34,775 nucleotides of DNA from Myxococcales bacterium (GCA_003139415.1 PLIR01000040.1:1-34775), one strand, 5' to 3'. Counted from the first letter of the stretch, positions 8,066-18,000 are shown. Numbers and translations: made by a program. Notes: generated from the letters alone by a model not told the origin.

Positions 8066-9903
8066 GGCGCAGCTCGCCCGGCCTCGCCAATCGCCACGGA
8101 GAAGAGCGCCGCGGCGTAGGGACCCAGAGTCCCCTCGCGCCATGCGCCGTCATGGCTGCTGGCGAGTAGTTCGGCAGTATGCGGGATCGCCAACGCGGAG
8201 ATCGGCGCCTCCGTCGCGCCGAAGTTGATGACGAGCGCTCGGCGGCCCGGCCCCGCGTCCCCCGGCAGCCCGTCGCGCGTCACGAGCAGAACGTCGGCGA
8301 GGGCCGTCGCCCGCAGTCGCTCGCGGCCGGTGGCCCCGAGCACGGCGTCGGTTCGCCGAAGCTCCAGCATGCGGGTCACGACGGCCAGCAGGGCGCGGGC
8401 GGCCGGCGAAGAGCGTTCGGCCCATACGAGCTTCGATCGGAGAAACGTGTGCTCCGCTTGCGGGTCGGGCACCTCGGCGCGCCCCTCCCCGCCCCCAAAC
8501 GACGCGAAGTGCGCGAACTCGGCGCGACGCCCCTCGGTGACCTTGGTGCCGAGCTCCGGCTCGTGATCGCTGAAGTAGAGAAACGGCGACGACGCGCCCC
8601 ACTCCTGACCCATGAAGAGCAAGGGGGTCGCCGGCAGAAACAGCAACAGCATCGAGAGCGCCGCGAGACGTCCACCTTGCTCGGCCGAAAGGACGCGATC
8701 GCCGAAGGCCCGGTTGCCGATCTGATCGTGGTTCTGCAGCGCGTAGATCAGGTTCGACCCGAGGAGCTCCGCGGCCGGCTCGCCGCGCGGCCGATCGGTG
8801 AGGGGCCAGCGTTGCCCCTCGTACAGCCAGCCGCCCTCGATCGTGCGCGCCAGCTCTTCGACGGCCGGCGTGAATCCGGCGTAGTAGCCGTCGCGTTCGC
8901 CCGTCGCGAGGACGTGCACTCCGTGGTGAAAGTCGTCGGCCCAGATGGCGTCCATCCCGAGTTTTCGGACGACCGACGGCAGATTGCGCTCGTCTTCGGC
9001 CACGAGCAGCCGGCGCGGCGACAGCGCCGCCACCTCGTCTACCAGCTCGCGAAGGATGTGTTTCTCGCTGGGGTCCACGATGGCGTGCGTGGCGTCGAGG
9101 CGCAGAACGTCGAAGCGGTAGTCGACGAGCCACGACCGCGCGCTGCCGAGGACGAGCGCGCGCATGAACGGATTCTCGAAGTTGGGCGCCGCACCCCAGG
9201 GTGTCGGGACGTCGTCGGAAAAGTAGTCGGCGCTGTAGGCCGGCAGGTAGTTCCCGTCCGGACCGAAGTGGTTGTAGACGACATCGAGCGCGACGCTGAG
9301 CCCGAGGCCGTGCGCCTCGTCCACGAACTCCCGCAGGTCGCTTGGCGTGCCGTAGGGCGCGAAGGGAGCGAAGAGCGCCACGCCGTCGTAGCCCCAGCCG
9401 CGGCGCCCCGGAAAGGCGGCGATCGGCATCAGCTCGATCGTCGTGATCCCCAGCTCCGCGAGCTCGGCGAGGTGGGACCGGGCCGCGGCGTACGTGCCCT
9501 CGGGGGTGAAGGTGCCCACGTGGAGCTCGTAGAAGACCGTCTCGCCGAGGGGTCGGGAGCGCGGCGGGTGCTGCCACGGGTACGCCGGGTCGACTACGGC
9601 CGCCGGCCCGTGCACACCCTCGGGCAGCCACCGCGCGTAAGGATCGGTCAGGCGGCGCCCATCGAGGCGAAACGAGTAAAGCGTGCCCGGCCGCAAGTCG
9701 GGAGCCCGCCCTTCGAATACCGGCCCGACGTCTCCACGGCGTGGGGCAAGCTCGATCGTACGGAGAGTTTTGCCTCCCCGGTCGACGATGTCGGCCAGGA
9801 CTTCGGTCGACCGCGTGGCGTGCACTCGGAAGGTGACCCCTGCGGGATCGCAGTGAGCTCCGAGCGCCGGGACCTGGCGTGACAGTGGGCCGGTCGAAGG
9901 CAC
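8062..9903 (-). CDS. treZ: Maltooligosyltrehalose trehalohydrolase TreZ
   Basis: A 613-residue GH13 enzyme that cleaves trehalose from the end of maltooligosyl trehalose made by TreY. An N-terminal immunoglobulin-like domain is followed by the barrel. The motifs are ELHVGTFTPEGT, GYDGV, DVVYNHFG, LRLDATHAI with nucleophile Asp270, LVAEDERN with acid Glu303, LQNHDQIGNRA and PATPLLFMGQEW. The frame stays open upstream to 9987, but family-like sequence begins only after the GTG at 9903 (SRQVPALGAH), and going further would run into the divergent pqiA leader. The start is therefore likely but not certain. Together with TreY and GlgX this gives the TreXYZ trehalose pathway, usually tied to osmotic or desiccation stress. 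Confidence 0.94.
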   Translation of the reverse strand: MPSTGPLSRQVPALGAHCDPAGVTFRVHATRSTEVLADIVDRGGKTLRTIELAPRRGDVGPVFEGRAPDLRPGTLYSFRLDGRRLTDPYARWLPEGVHGPAAVVDPAYPWQHPPRSRPLGETVFYELHVGTFTPEGTYAAARSHLAELAELGITTIELMPIAAFPGRRGWGYDGVALFAPFAPYGTPSDLREFVDEAHGLGLSVALDVVYNHFGPDGNYLPAYSADYFSDDVPTPWGAAPNFENPFMRALVLGSARSWLVDYRFDVLRLDATHAIVDPSEKHILRELVDEVAALSPRRLLVAEDERNLPSVVRKLGMDAIWADDFHHGVHVLATGERDGYYAGFTPAVEELARTIEGGWLYEGQRWPLTDRPRGEPAAELLGSNLIYALQNHDQIGNRAFGDRVLSAEQGGRLAALSMLLLFLPATPLLFMGQEWGASSPFLYFSDHEPELGTKVTEGRRAEFAHFASFGGGEGRAEVPDPQAEHTFLRSKLVWAERSSPAARALLAVVTRMLELRRTDAVLGATGRERLRATALADVLLVTRDGLPGDAGPGRRALVINFGATEAPISALAIPHTAELLASSHDGAWREGTLGPYAAALFSVAIGEAGRAAP

Positions 9904-9956
9904 TGCGCCCAACCCGGAGCACGGGCGGTGCCAACGAACGGGAGGTGGCTTGGGAC

Positions 9957-11255
9957 GTGCTTCGCTCCGGCCATTTCGCCATGCCACACGTGGGCTCCGA
10001 CGCCGATTTCGCCGACTGGCGCGAATGCCGTGATTGCGGGCTGTTTCAGCGCTTGCCGGCGCTCGACGACGGGCAAGCAGCCACGTGCGGCCGCTGCGGA
10101 GCGCTCTTGCGCCGGGCGGCGCGCAACTCGGTCGCGCTGGGTCGTTTCTGCGCTGCCGCCGCGGCGATCTTCCTCGTGCTCGCGCTCAATGTGCCGCTGG
10201 TCGAGATGCGCGTCATGGGCCGCCTCGCCACGTCGACGCTGTTCACCGGCCCCGCGATGCTGGGCCAGAAGGGGTTACCCGCGCTCGCCGTCGCGGTGCT
10301 CTTCACCCTCGTTCTGCTGCCGGCGCTCAAGATCGCGATCGAGCTCGCGGTCCTGTTCGGCTCGCTGGCGTCGCGCCCTCCACGCTTTCTTGCCTGGCTC
10401 TTCGGCTCGCTCGACTCGCTGTCCCCGTGGGCGATGGTCGAAGTCTTTCTGCTCGGAGCGATCGTGGCCTACACGCGGCTCGAGGCGATCGCCGACGTGC
10501 AGGTCGGGCCCGCGATCTGGGCGCTCGGCGGCGTGATGCTCATGCTGGTCACCGTCGACGCGACGCTGGACCACGAGGAAGTTTGGCGCCGGCTCGCCCA
10601 CGAGAGCCCGGCCGAGCCGGACCGGGGCCCTGCTGCGCGAGGTGGCGAGCAGGGTTCGAGCGCCACGCGCGACCCGGTCGGATGCGACGCGTGCGGACGT
10701 GTCGCGCGGGCGAAGGTGGGCGACCGGTGCTCGCGCTGCGACCACCGGCTGCAGGTCCGCCGCGGCGGGCACGCGGGTGTCTGGGCGATGCTCGTCACCG
10801 CGTGCCTGCTCTACATCCCGGCCAACGTCCTCCCCGTGATGACCGTGAAGCAGTTCGGCCGGGGCGCGCCGTCCACGATCGTCAACGGCGTCGGCGAGCT
10901 CGCCGCCAATCACCTCTGGCCGCTGGCGATCCTCGTCCTTCTCGCCAGCATCATCGTGCCGATGGTCAAGATCGCGTCGCTCGCGGTCTTGCTCGTCCTG
11001 ACGCACCGACGGTCGGGGGCGCGGCTCAAGGCGCGCACGCGCCTCTTCCGGTTCGTCCGCGGGATTGGGCGGTGGTCGATGATCGACGTCTTCATGCTCT
11101 CGACGCTCGTCGGCGTCGTGCGCCTCGACCTCTTCGCCAGCGTGGTGCCCGAGCTCGGCGCCCTCGCGTTCTGCAGCGTCGTGGTCTTCACGATGGTCGC
11201 CACAGAGCTGTTCGATCCACGAACCATGTGGGACGCCGCGGAGCCCGCGTGGTGA
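9957..11255 (+). CDS. pqiA: PqiA-like inner-membrane protein (paraquat-inducible protein A)
   Basis: An integral inner-membrane protein of about 430 residues made of two PqiA repeats. Each repeat starts with a four-cysteine, rubredoxin-like metal-binding motif: CRDCG...CGRCG at the N-terminus, and CDACG...CSRCD at about residue 240. Each is followed by four predicted membrane helices (AAAIFLVLALNVPLVEM, GAIVAYTRLEAI, then a second set beginning LVTACLLYIPANVLPVMTV). Two starts are plausible: GTG 9957, with GGAGG 11 bases upstream, and ATG 9981, where conserved sequence begins. The frame extends to 9879 but that part overlaps the treZ start. In E. coli PqiA belongs to the PqiABC envelope lipid-transport system, induced by oxidative agents. 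The 3' end overlaps pqiB by four bases. Confidence 0.92.
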   Translation: MLRSGHFAMPHVGSDADFADWRECRDCGLFQRLPALDDGQAATCGRCGALLRRAARNSVALGRFCAAAAAIFLVLALNVPLVEMRVMGRLATSTLFTGPAMLGQKGLPALAVAVLFTLVLLPALKIAIELAVLFGSLASRPPRFLAWLFGSLDSLSPWAMVEVFLLGAIVAYTRLEAIADVQVGPAIWALGGVMLMLVTVDATLDHEEVWRRLAHESPAEPDRGPAARGGEQGSSATRDPVGCDACGRVARAKVGDRCSRCDHRLQVRRGGHAGVWAMLVTACLLYIPANVLPVMTVKQFGRGAPSTIVNGVGELAANHLWPLAILVLLASIIVPMVKIASLAVLLVLTHRRSGARLKARTRLFRFVRGIGRWSMIDVFMLSTLVGVVRLDLFASVVPELGALAFCSVVVFTMVATELFDPRTMWDAAEPAW

Positions 11256-12871
11256 GCGCCACGTCGAGCCACGCGGTGCCCGAGGCCCACGTCCAGCGCC
11301 ACGGTCTCCTCTCGTGGGTCTGGCTGATTCCGGTCGTCGCGGCGGGCCTGGTCGCGTACCTCGCATACACGACGTACTCGCACCACGGGCCGGTCGTCAC
11401 CCTCACGTTCGAGACGGCCGAGGGGCTGCAAGCCAACCAGACGCAGGTGAAGCACAGGGCCGTGCCCCTCGGCACGGTCGACGACATCGGCCTGTCGAAA
11501 GACCTGCGCCACGTCATCGTGCACGTGCGCATGAACAGCTCGGCCGAGCCGATGCTGACCGACCACGCGCGCTTCTGGGTCGTCCGCCCGCGGCTGACGG
11601 CGCGCAGCTTCACCGGCCTCGAGACGCTCGTCTCGGGCGCGTTCATCGAGGTCGACCCGGGGCCGCTCGGCGGCAAGAAGCAGCTCGAGTTCGAGGGCCT
11701 CGCCGAGCCGCCCGGCCGGCAGTCCGACGAGCCGGGTCAGGTCTTCGCGCTGACGGCGTCCAGGCTCGGATCGCTCAGCGTGGGCGCGCCCGTCTACAAC
11801 CGCGACGTCGAGGTCGGCGAGCTGCTCAGCTACGACCTCGCCTCCGACCCGGAGAAGGTGCACCTGCGCGTCTTCGTGCGCGCGCCCTTCGATCGCCTCG
11901 TGCACGACCAGACCCGCTTCTGGAACGTCTCGGGCGTGTCGGTCGTGATGGGCCCCGAAGGCCTGCACGCCGAGCTCGAGTCCCTCCAGTCGGTGCTCAA
12001 CGGCGGCATCGCCTTCGAGACCTCGCCCGCCAACGAGAAGGATCCGCCGGCAAAGGAGAACGCGACGTTCGTGCTCTACCGCGACAAGGGCGGCGCCGAC
12101 AACGCCGCGTACCGCGAGAACCTCGCCTACGTGACGTACTTCGATTCGTCGATCCAGGGCCTCGGGCGCGGCGCCCCGGTGCTGCTCTATGGCGTGCAGG
12201 TGGGCTCCGTGACCGACGTGCGCCTCGCGTTCGACGCGGAGACGCGACGGGCGCGCGCACGGGTCGCCTTCTGCCTTCAACCCGAGCGGGTCGTCGACCC
12301 CAAGGAGCCCGGCAGCGCGGCGGTCGCCGATGGCCTTCGCCGGGCCTTCGGCGAGTCGTCGTTGAGCGCGCAGCTCGAATCGAGCAGCTTGCTGACGGGC
12401 ACCAAGGACGTCGCGCTCACCGAGGCGCCGGGCCGTCCGGCCGGCGAGCTGCCGCGCGAGGGCGACGCGATCGTCGTGCCCGGACAGGGGGCCGGCATGG
12501 AGGCCATCACCGCGTCGCTGAGCGACGCTGCGACCAAGGTCGATCGAATCCCCTTCGAGCAGATCGGCCAGAACATGAACTCGGCGCTCGAGCGAATCCA
12601 GCACTTGGCCACTCAGATCGACGTCAACGCAACCCCGGCCCTGCAGCAGCTCCCCCCGATCCTCGACGGCGTGTCCAAGGCCGTCGCGAACGCCAACGGC
12701 GCCCTCGGCGCCGGCGGGTACGGCAAGAACTCCGAGTTCGAGCATGGGATGAAGCGCGTCATGGACCAGGTGGGCGACGCCGCCCGCAGTCTGCGCGCTC
12801 TGGCCGACTACCTCGATCGGCATCCCGAGGCGCTGCTGCGCGGGCGAGCCGTGAGCGCGGGCGAGCCGTGA
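11252..12871 (+). CDS. pqiB: PqiB-like MCE-domain intermembrane transport protein
   Basis: A 539-residue protein, close to the 546 of E. coli PqiB. A single N-terminal membrane helix (WVWLIPVVAAGLVAYLAYT, about residues 21-39) anchors it in the inner membrane. It is followed by three MCE/MlaD domains: residues ~45-135 (TFETAEGLQANQTQVKHRAV, VPLGTVDDIGLS), ~155-225 (GSLSVGAPVYNRDVEVGEL) and ~280-370 (YFDSSIQGLGRGAPVLLYGV). A long helical C-terminus from about residue 420 would form the periplasm-spanning needle. In E. coli PqiB stacks as hexameric rings that form a channel across the periplasm to PqiC. GTG 11252 overlaps the pqiA stop and its own stop overlaps pqiC's GTG, so the three proteins are probably made together. 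Confidence 0.94.
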   Translation: MSATSSHAVPEAHVQRHGLLSWVWLIPVVAAGLVAYLAYTTYSHHGPVVTLTFETAEGLQANQTQVKHRAVPLGTVDDIGLSKDLRHVIVHVRMNSSAEPMLTDHARFWVVRPRLTARSFTGLETLVSGAFIEVDPGPLGGKKQLEFEGLAEPPGRQSDEPGQVFALTASRLGSLSVGAPVYNRDVEVGELLSYDLASDPEKVHLRVFVRAPFDRLVHDQTRFWNVSGVSVVMGPEGLHAELESLQSVLNGGIAFETSPANEKDPPAKENATFVLYRDKGGADNAAYRENLAYVTYFDSSIQGLGRGAPVLLYGVQVGSVTDVRLAFDAETRRARARVAFCLQPERVVDPKEPGSAAVADGLRRAFGESSLSAQLESSSLLTGTKDVALTEAPGRPAGELPREGDAIVVPGQGAGMEAITASLSDAATKVDRIPFEQIGQNMNSALERIQHLATQIDVNATPALQQLPPILDGVSKAVANANGALGAGGYGKNSEFEHGMKRVMDQVGDAARSLRALADYLDRHPEALLRGRAVSAGEP

Positions 12872-13488
12872 AGGGGCCCTCCACCTGGCTCGCCGGCGCG
12901 CTCGCCGCGTCAATGGCTGCGTGCGGCTCTTCGCCGCCGTCGGCGTTCTTTGCGCTCTCCCCCATGGCAAGCGACGCACGGTCGACCGTCGCGACGCCGC
13001 CACCCGCGAGCGCCGCTCCAGGGTTGGCCGTTCGCACGATTCGGCTCCGGCGCCCGTCGATCCCCAGCTACCTCGATCGGCCGGAGATCGTCCGGCGTGT
13101 CGTCGGCTATCGCCTGGGCGTCGCTGCGAACGAGCGATGGGGCGGTCCGCTCGACGAGATGATCGGTCGCACCCTCGCGCAGGACATCGAGGAGCGGCTG
13201 CCCCAGAGCAGCGTGTACGTCGAAGACGGCGCGATCACCGCCGACCCCGACGCCACCATCGAAGTGAACGTACAACGCTTCGAGGAGGGTGACGGCGGCG
13301 ACCTGACCCTCGTCGCCGAGATCGCCGTCGAGCGCGACGGGGCGCACCAGGCGTCGGCCGCGCGATCGGTGCGCCTCGTGGCGCACCCCGGAGCGAGCAC
13401 CTCGGCGCTGGTCGCCGCGATGAGCGACCTTCTGGGACGGCTCGCGCAGGAGATTGCCGCGTTGCTCGCCAGGGCCCCGAGTCCGTGA
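12868..13488 (+). CDS. pqiC: PqiC-like outer-membrane lipoprotein (ABC-type auxiliary, DUF330)
   Basis: A 206-residue lipoprotein. A short signal sequence ends in ASMAAC, with Cys19 as the lipidation site, then an Ala/Pro-rich linker, then a PqiC-like domain with FFALSPM, RRPSIPSYLDRPEIVRR, RWGGPLDEMIGRTLAQDI and a C-terminal VAAMSDLLGRLAQEIA helix. In E. coli PqiC sits on the inner leaflet of the outer membrane and receives the PqiB channel. GTG 12868 overlaps the pqiB stop (GTGA). The TGA lies inside a perfect 8-bp inverted repeat that probably ends the transcript. Position, size and motifs agree with pqiC; sequence identity in this family is always low. Confidence 0.9.
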   Translation: MKGPSTWLAGALAASMAACGSSPPSAFFALSPMASDARSTVATPPPASAAPGLAVRTIRLRRPSIPSYLDRPEIVRRVVGYRLGVAANERWGGPLDEMIGRTLAQDIEERLPQSSVYVEDGAITADPDATIEVNVQRFEEGDGGDLTLVAEIAVERDGAHQASAARSVRLVAHPGASTSALVAAMSDLLGRLAQEIAALLARAPSP

Positions 13489-13500
13489 AAAAACGGACTC
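13479..13500. terminator. Terminator-like stem-loop between convergent pqiC and DUF3309 gene
   Basis: GAGTCCGT (13479-13486) and ACGGACTC (13493-13500) form a perfect 8-bp stem with the 6-base loop GAAAAA. The loop begins with the last two bases of the pqiC stop codon. The DUF3309 stop on the other strand is only 12 bases away, so the hairpin sits exactly between two convergent 3' ends. Neither strand has a clear run of T after the stem, so it may act as a weak, protein-dependent or 3'-end-stabilising structure. Confidence 0.5.
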
Positions 13501-13511
13501 AGGACATTAGG

Positions 13512-13676
13512 TCACCAGATGCGGCTGGGACCGAGAAGCACGAGCAGAAGCACGACGAGGAGCGCCAGACCCAGGCCACCGCTCGGGTAGTATCCCCAGC
13601 TTCGGGAATACGGCCAAGTGGGCAAAGAGCTGACGGCCATGATGAGCAGCACGACGAGGAGCAGGGTGAACAGCAT
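13512..13676 (-). CDS. DUF3309 mini membrane protein
   Basis: A 54-residue protein with two hydrophobic helices (MLFTLLLVVLLIMAV and LALLVVLLLVLLG) separated by the conserved turn LPTWPYSRSWGYYPSGGLG. That turn is the DUF3309 hallmark, usually read as LPxWPYSxxWGYxPSGGLG. Function is unknown; family members are tiny inner-membrane proteins often found near stress genes. The ATG at 13676 was chosen because family sequence starts there and GGAG lies about six bases upstream. The frame stays open to 13754, but that extension enters the neighbouring gene. It lies 52 bases downstream of the barrel-only Omp85 gene on the same strand and could be its operon partner or have its own promoter. Confidence 0.85.
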   Translation of the reverse strand: MLFTLLLVVLLIMAVSSLPTWPYSRSWGYYPSGGLGLALLVVLLLVLLGPSRIW

Positions 13677-13693
13677 TCGATGCTCCAAAGCAA

Positions 13694-13720
13694 GGCGTGA
13701 GCCACGCGGGGCGTGAGCCA
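13694..13720. repeat. 11-bp direct repeat upstream of the DUF3309 gene
   Basis: GGCGTGAGCCA occurs twice on the + strand, at 13694-13704 and 13710-13720, so the copies start 16 bases apart. The repeat lies in the 52-base gap between the barrel-protein stop (13729) and the DUF3309 start (13676). Its placement suits an activator or repressor site for the small gene. The copy nearer the gene also forms the first half of a -24/-12-like element (see the rejected list). Confidence 0.45.
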
Positions 13721-13728
13721 GCCGGCAG

Positions 13729-15030
13729 TCAGAACATTTGCCCGGCCGCGACATAGCCGCCGACAGGGCTCGCGTCGGGGGAATAGGCGACGTCGGCGCG
13801 CAGGACGAACGCCCGTCCCGATTGCAGGCGAAGCCCTCCGCCGACGCCGTACTTGAGCTCGACGCCGTGGCCGTCGAGCTGGGGCTGCGGCGTCGTGTCC
13901 GCCCAGAGCCGCCCCCCGTCGAAGAACGCCACGGCGCCGAGCACCATGGCTTGGCCGAGCGCGTGAAACGAGACGATCTCCGTGCGAAGCTCGACGTTTC
14001 CGAACACCTTCACCTTGCCGTAGTAGCGCTGGCCCGGCACCCCGCGCACCCCGTTCAGGCCGCCGATCGCGTAGGTGTCGTAGCTGTCCTTGAATCGCGC
14101 GAGCTCGTAGAACGGCGGCGTCCCGAACATCATGTCGCCGACGATCCGCATCGCGAGCGTGACGTGTGGTTTCCAGATCGGGACGAAGGCGCATGCAATG
14201 CCGGTCACCTGCCCATAGCGGGATGGGAACGCGGCGATGCCGCCGGGGCTCAGCGACACGTCGACGGTGTGGAACATCCCGCTGTGGCTCGAAACGTCGT
14301 TGTCGCGGTTGTCCCACTGAAGCCCCAAGGCCATCTTGGCGACCGCCTGCGGCGCAATGGAGCCGAGCAGCCTCTTGACCTCCGGGCTGCCGTCGCGGAG
14401 ATCGTCCGCGAGCTTGGAGGTGCTGGCCACCTGGAGCCAGTTCTGCTCGTAGCTGAGCCCCATGTGGCCGGCGACGTGATCGATCATGCGCCAGCGCAGG
14501 TCGACGAGGATGTACGGATGGATGCGGCCGTACAAAAAGTACTTGGACGGAGCGCCTGGGGGCGCAGCGGCCGACGACGCGTTGCCGAGGCCAAAGTAGT
14601 TCAGTGTCGACTCGTTGCTGTACTCGGGTCGAATCTCGAGGGTGAGCGGGTGCTGCAGCAGGCGTGGGACCGTCGCCTGGACGTAGATGTCTTGATACGG
14701 GACGATGACGTGTCCACCGCTCGACTCGAACGTCACGAAGCCGGCCGACTCGATGTCCCACACGTACGGGTCGTCACCGCGGCGTACGCGCGTGAGACCG
14801 GCAAAGTAGCCTCCCCCGATGCCAATGTCCGTCGTCCCACCGGCGACGGGAACGAGGTTGAACTCGTTGTGCGCGGTGGGCGCGGTCACGTCGGACGTCG
14901 CGGCCTTATCGCTCGAGTTTAGGGGATCGGCGGCGCGCGCATCGTGGACGGGATAGGCGCCGAGCGCGGACGCGACGACGACCCATGCCCGGTACGGAGG
15001 GCTGGGGGAGCCGCGTTGCACGCTTGCCAT
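13729..15030 (-). CDS. Barrel-only Omp85/BamA-like outer-membrane protein
   Basis: A 433-residue secreted protein. A signal peptide (WVVVASALGAYPVHDARA, cleavage near ARA-AD) leads into an alternating beta-strand pattern ending in phenylalanine (AAGQMF), as outer-membrane barrels do. GGLNGVRGVPGQRYYG near residue 325 matches the lid-lock (V/I)RG(F/Y) loop of Omp85 barrels, followed by AFFDGGRLW and ELKYGVGGGLRLQ typical of the last strands. No POTRA domain fits between the signal peptide and the barrel, so it lacks the periplasmic part of BamA or TamA. The ATG at 15030 is preferred over an upstream TTG at 15036. It follows tamB by 54 bases on the same strand, making a tamA-tamB-barrel arrangement. 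Substrate unknown; translocase, lipid or adhesin-secretion roles are possible. Confidence 0.82.
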   Translation of the reverse strand: MASVQRGSPSPPYRAWVVVASALGAYPVHDARAADPLNSSDKAATSDVTAPTAHNEFNLVPVAGGTTDIGIGGGYFAGLTRVRRGDDPYVWDIESAGFVTFESSGGHVIVPYQDIYVQATVPRLLQHPLTLEIRPEYSNESTLNYFGLGNASSAAAPPGAPSKYFLYGRIHPYILVDLRWRMIDHVAGHMGLSYEQNWLQVASTSKLADDLRDGSPEVKRLLGSIAPQAVAKMALGLQWDNRDNDVSSHSGMFHTVDVSLSPGGIAAFPSRYGQVTGIACAFVPIWKPHVTLAMRIVGDMMFGTPPFYELARFKDSYDTYAIGGLNGVRGVPGQRYYGKVKVFGNVELRTEIVSFHALGQAMVLGAVAFFDGGRLWADTTPQPQLDGHGVELKYGVGGGLRLQSGRAFVLRADVAYSPDASPVGGYVAAGQMF

Positions 15031-15084
15031 GAGCAAGGGCCGGGCCAGCGACGGAGGCCGTCCAGGGCAACCCCAAGCGTCGTT

Positions 15085-18000
15085 CTAATACCGCCGCTGC
15101 CAGAGCAGGTCGAAGATCGTCGTTCCCGCGTCGCCGAGGGTGGACGCCAGCGACCAGCGCGACAGGAATCGCCAGGCGACGGTGACGAGCGTGTGATCGG
15201 GATTCACCCCGGGAGGCACCTGTCCCAGCACGACGCCGACCTTGAGGGAGATGTCGCGCGCGATCTGGATCTCGATCTCCGGACGCGGATTCGTCGAGCT
15301 GGTCGTGTCGACGTCGGCGCGCACGGAGCCGAGACCCATCTGGCCGAGGGCATGGTTGAGCGGTTGCGCCGCCTCGCCACCCACGGTCCCGACGACGCTC
15401 GACGCAGCATCGGGCGACGGGCTCTGGGCCTGGGGCCCGCCCGTCGTGCCGAACATGAGAAGCTCGACGATCTCCTGCTGCGGCAGCGATGGCTCCGAGC
15501 TGAGCGTCACCTTCCCGGTCTTCAGAGGGCCGACGAACGTCGCATAGACCGTGGTCCCGTCCGGCGCCTTGTAGCCGGCGCGCACCACGACCTGGGGGTT
15601 CGACGCGTCGGCCCCCACGAACGTCACCGTACCGTGGTCCACGTTGAAGGTCCTGCCCTGGATGACAAGGACGCCGCCGGACTTCAGTTGAATCTGGCCC
15701 GTGACGTTCCCGCCTTTCACCTCGACCTTGCCTCCCAGGTCGATCCGCACGTCGGTGCCGCGAACGACCTCCACGTCGCCGAGCTGCACCTGGACACCGA
15801 GGCCCCCCGACGACTCCTGCGCGGGCGGATCCACCTTGGGCGCGGGCAACAGGACGAACGTGGCAGGGTTGCCTCGATGCGCCCCGACCTTCACGTCGCG
15901 CATCGTTCCGAGCGATTGCACGTCCCCGGACGAGGCCTCGGGTATCGTGAGGCGCAGCGAGGGAACCGAGACCTGCATCTGCAGAGCGCCGCCATTCTCC
16001 GCCGTGACCGAGACCTCGACCCGGCCGTCGACGCTTCCGATTTCCGCTCCACCCGCGCTCACCGGGACGGCGGCGCTCTTGGGGATCACGACGGCGAGCT
16101 TGGCCGACTGCAGGTGCGTCCCTGCCATGCGCCCGGAGCCCGTTGCTTCGAGCCGGCCCGTCATCCCCGATGCAGTCATCTTCTTGACGACGAACCCGCC
16201 GTCGGGCGCCAGGGTCACGTCGGCCGCGATGTCGTGGAACTCGCCGCCGCCCGCACTGGCTTCGATCGCTCCCCGGGTGAGCGAAACGCTCCCCGACAGG
16301 TGGGGCTGGTGTGTGGACGGATCCAGCACGAAGTGCGCGTCGGAGTCGAGCCGTCCGTCGAGCTCGTCGAGCATGCTGTCGACGAAGGGCAGCAGCGCCG
16401 CGATGCGGAAGTTCTTCGACGCAAGGTCGGCGTGCACCGGACGATTCTCGTTCAAGGCCGGGGCGAACGCGGCGCCCCACGTCGATTCGGCGTCGGCCTT
16501 CGCGTCGAAGAAGCCGTCCCCTTGCTCGACCCGCACTTCGCCGCCGAGATGCCCGCGGTCGGCGACGGCCGTGACCCGCCCCGACTGGTACGCGACGGTC
16601 CCGACATGAAGCCGATCGATCGATAGATCAGCGTGGGCGCTGGCGTCTTCGTGCAGCCCGTCGACCGTGATGTCCCCGCTCAGGGCTCCGGCGATCATCT
16701 TGTCGTCGAGGGCCGTCACGGCCTTCAGCGGCAGTCCGTCGAAGTGCGCCTTCGCGGAGGCGGTCCACGGCGACGACGCCGCGACGCCACCGATCACCGC
16801 ATCCACGGCGATGTCGGCTTGCGCCTCGGACGTCAGCACCTCGTGTCCTTGGGCGCGCGCCTTCACGCCGACCACACCGCGGTGGCCGTCGTAGTGGCCC
16901 GACACGTCGAACTCGACCGGAATGGAACTCGCGGCGACGCCGAAGACCGTGTCGCGGACGGTCGCCGTCAGATCGACGCGCGGCGCGAGCATGGTCCCCG
17001 TCGCATGCAGGTCGGCTTCGAAGATCCCGGAGAGGACCTCCTGACGAAGCATGGCAGGAAGCGTGGCCAGCCCACGCGGAGGCATGTGCAGGTGGACTTC
17101 GACGGCCGCCGTTCGCAGGTCCGTCGCCAGCTTCGCGGGGGCGTGCAGGGCGTCGGGCCATGGAAACTTGGGGCACGCCGCGTCGACGTGCGCAAAGGCG
17201 CCCTTGGCATCGCGCAGGGTCGTTCCGAGATCGACACGGCCTGTCTGGCCGTCGACGTGAGCATCGAAGTCGACGTCGACGCCATCGAGATGCCAGGGCG
17301 GGTACGGCACCACCCACACACCGTCGATGTCGCGCGCGGCGCCGACCTTGGGCACGAGGTGCAGGCTCTCGGTGCTGACGGAGAGCTGCACCTCGGGCGT
17401 CGTGTCACCGGCGTCGGCACGGGCAAGGTGACCTTTGATCGTGACCTTGCCGGCCGCCTGCGCGAAGGGGAATTGCTCGGGCGGCACCAGCTCGGCCACC
17501 TTCGCGAGGTCGACCCGGCCGTCGAGGGTGACGTCTCCCCAGGCGGTCCGCCACGCCGCCGCCGACAAGGGACCTTCGCCCGGCAAGACCAGCTTCGGCG
17601 TTGCGACGTTGATCGTACCCACGTCGCCCGCCTCCGCGTGCAGCCGTCCCTTCACCTGACGACCGTCGAGCGCCATCTCGACCCCGCCCGACACGCTCCG
17701 CGCTGCGCCGAAAGCGCCGTGATCCAGGCGCAGGGCGACGCGTCCCTTCGCGTGATCGCGGCGCAAGTCGGCGTCGATGTCGAAGGCGAGGACGCCGCTC
17801 GAAACCGCCGACGGCATCCCCGCGATGCGCGCGAGCGCCGCGAGATCGAGGCCCTCGCTAAGCGCGCGCAGGCGAACGCTCTCCCCTTCTGTCTCGAATG
17901 TTACCGATGCGGGACCGCCCACCCCGTCGATGCGCGCGCCGACGATGCTCACCACGTCGCCATCGACCGTCGCAGCCGGCACGGTCACGACGACCGCGTC

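Noticed and set aside
13688..13704. Sigma-54-like element on the minus strand (TGGCTCACGCCTTGCT) before the DUF3309 gene
   Set aside because: The GG-N10-GC spacing is right, but transcription would start almost at the start codon and would leave out the Shine-Dalgarno. Only the direct repeat is kept as a feature.
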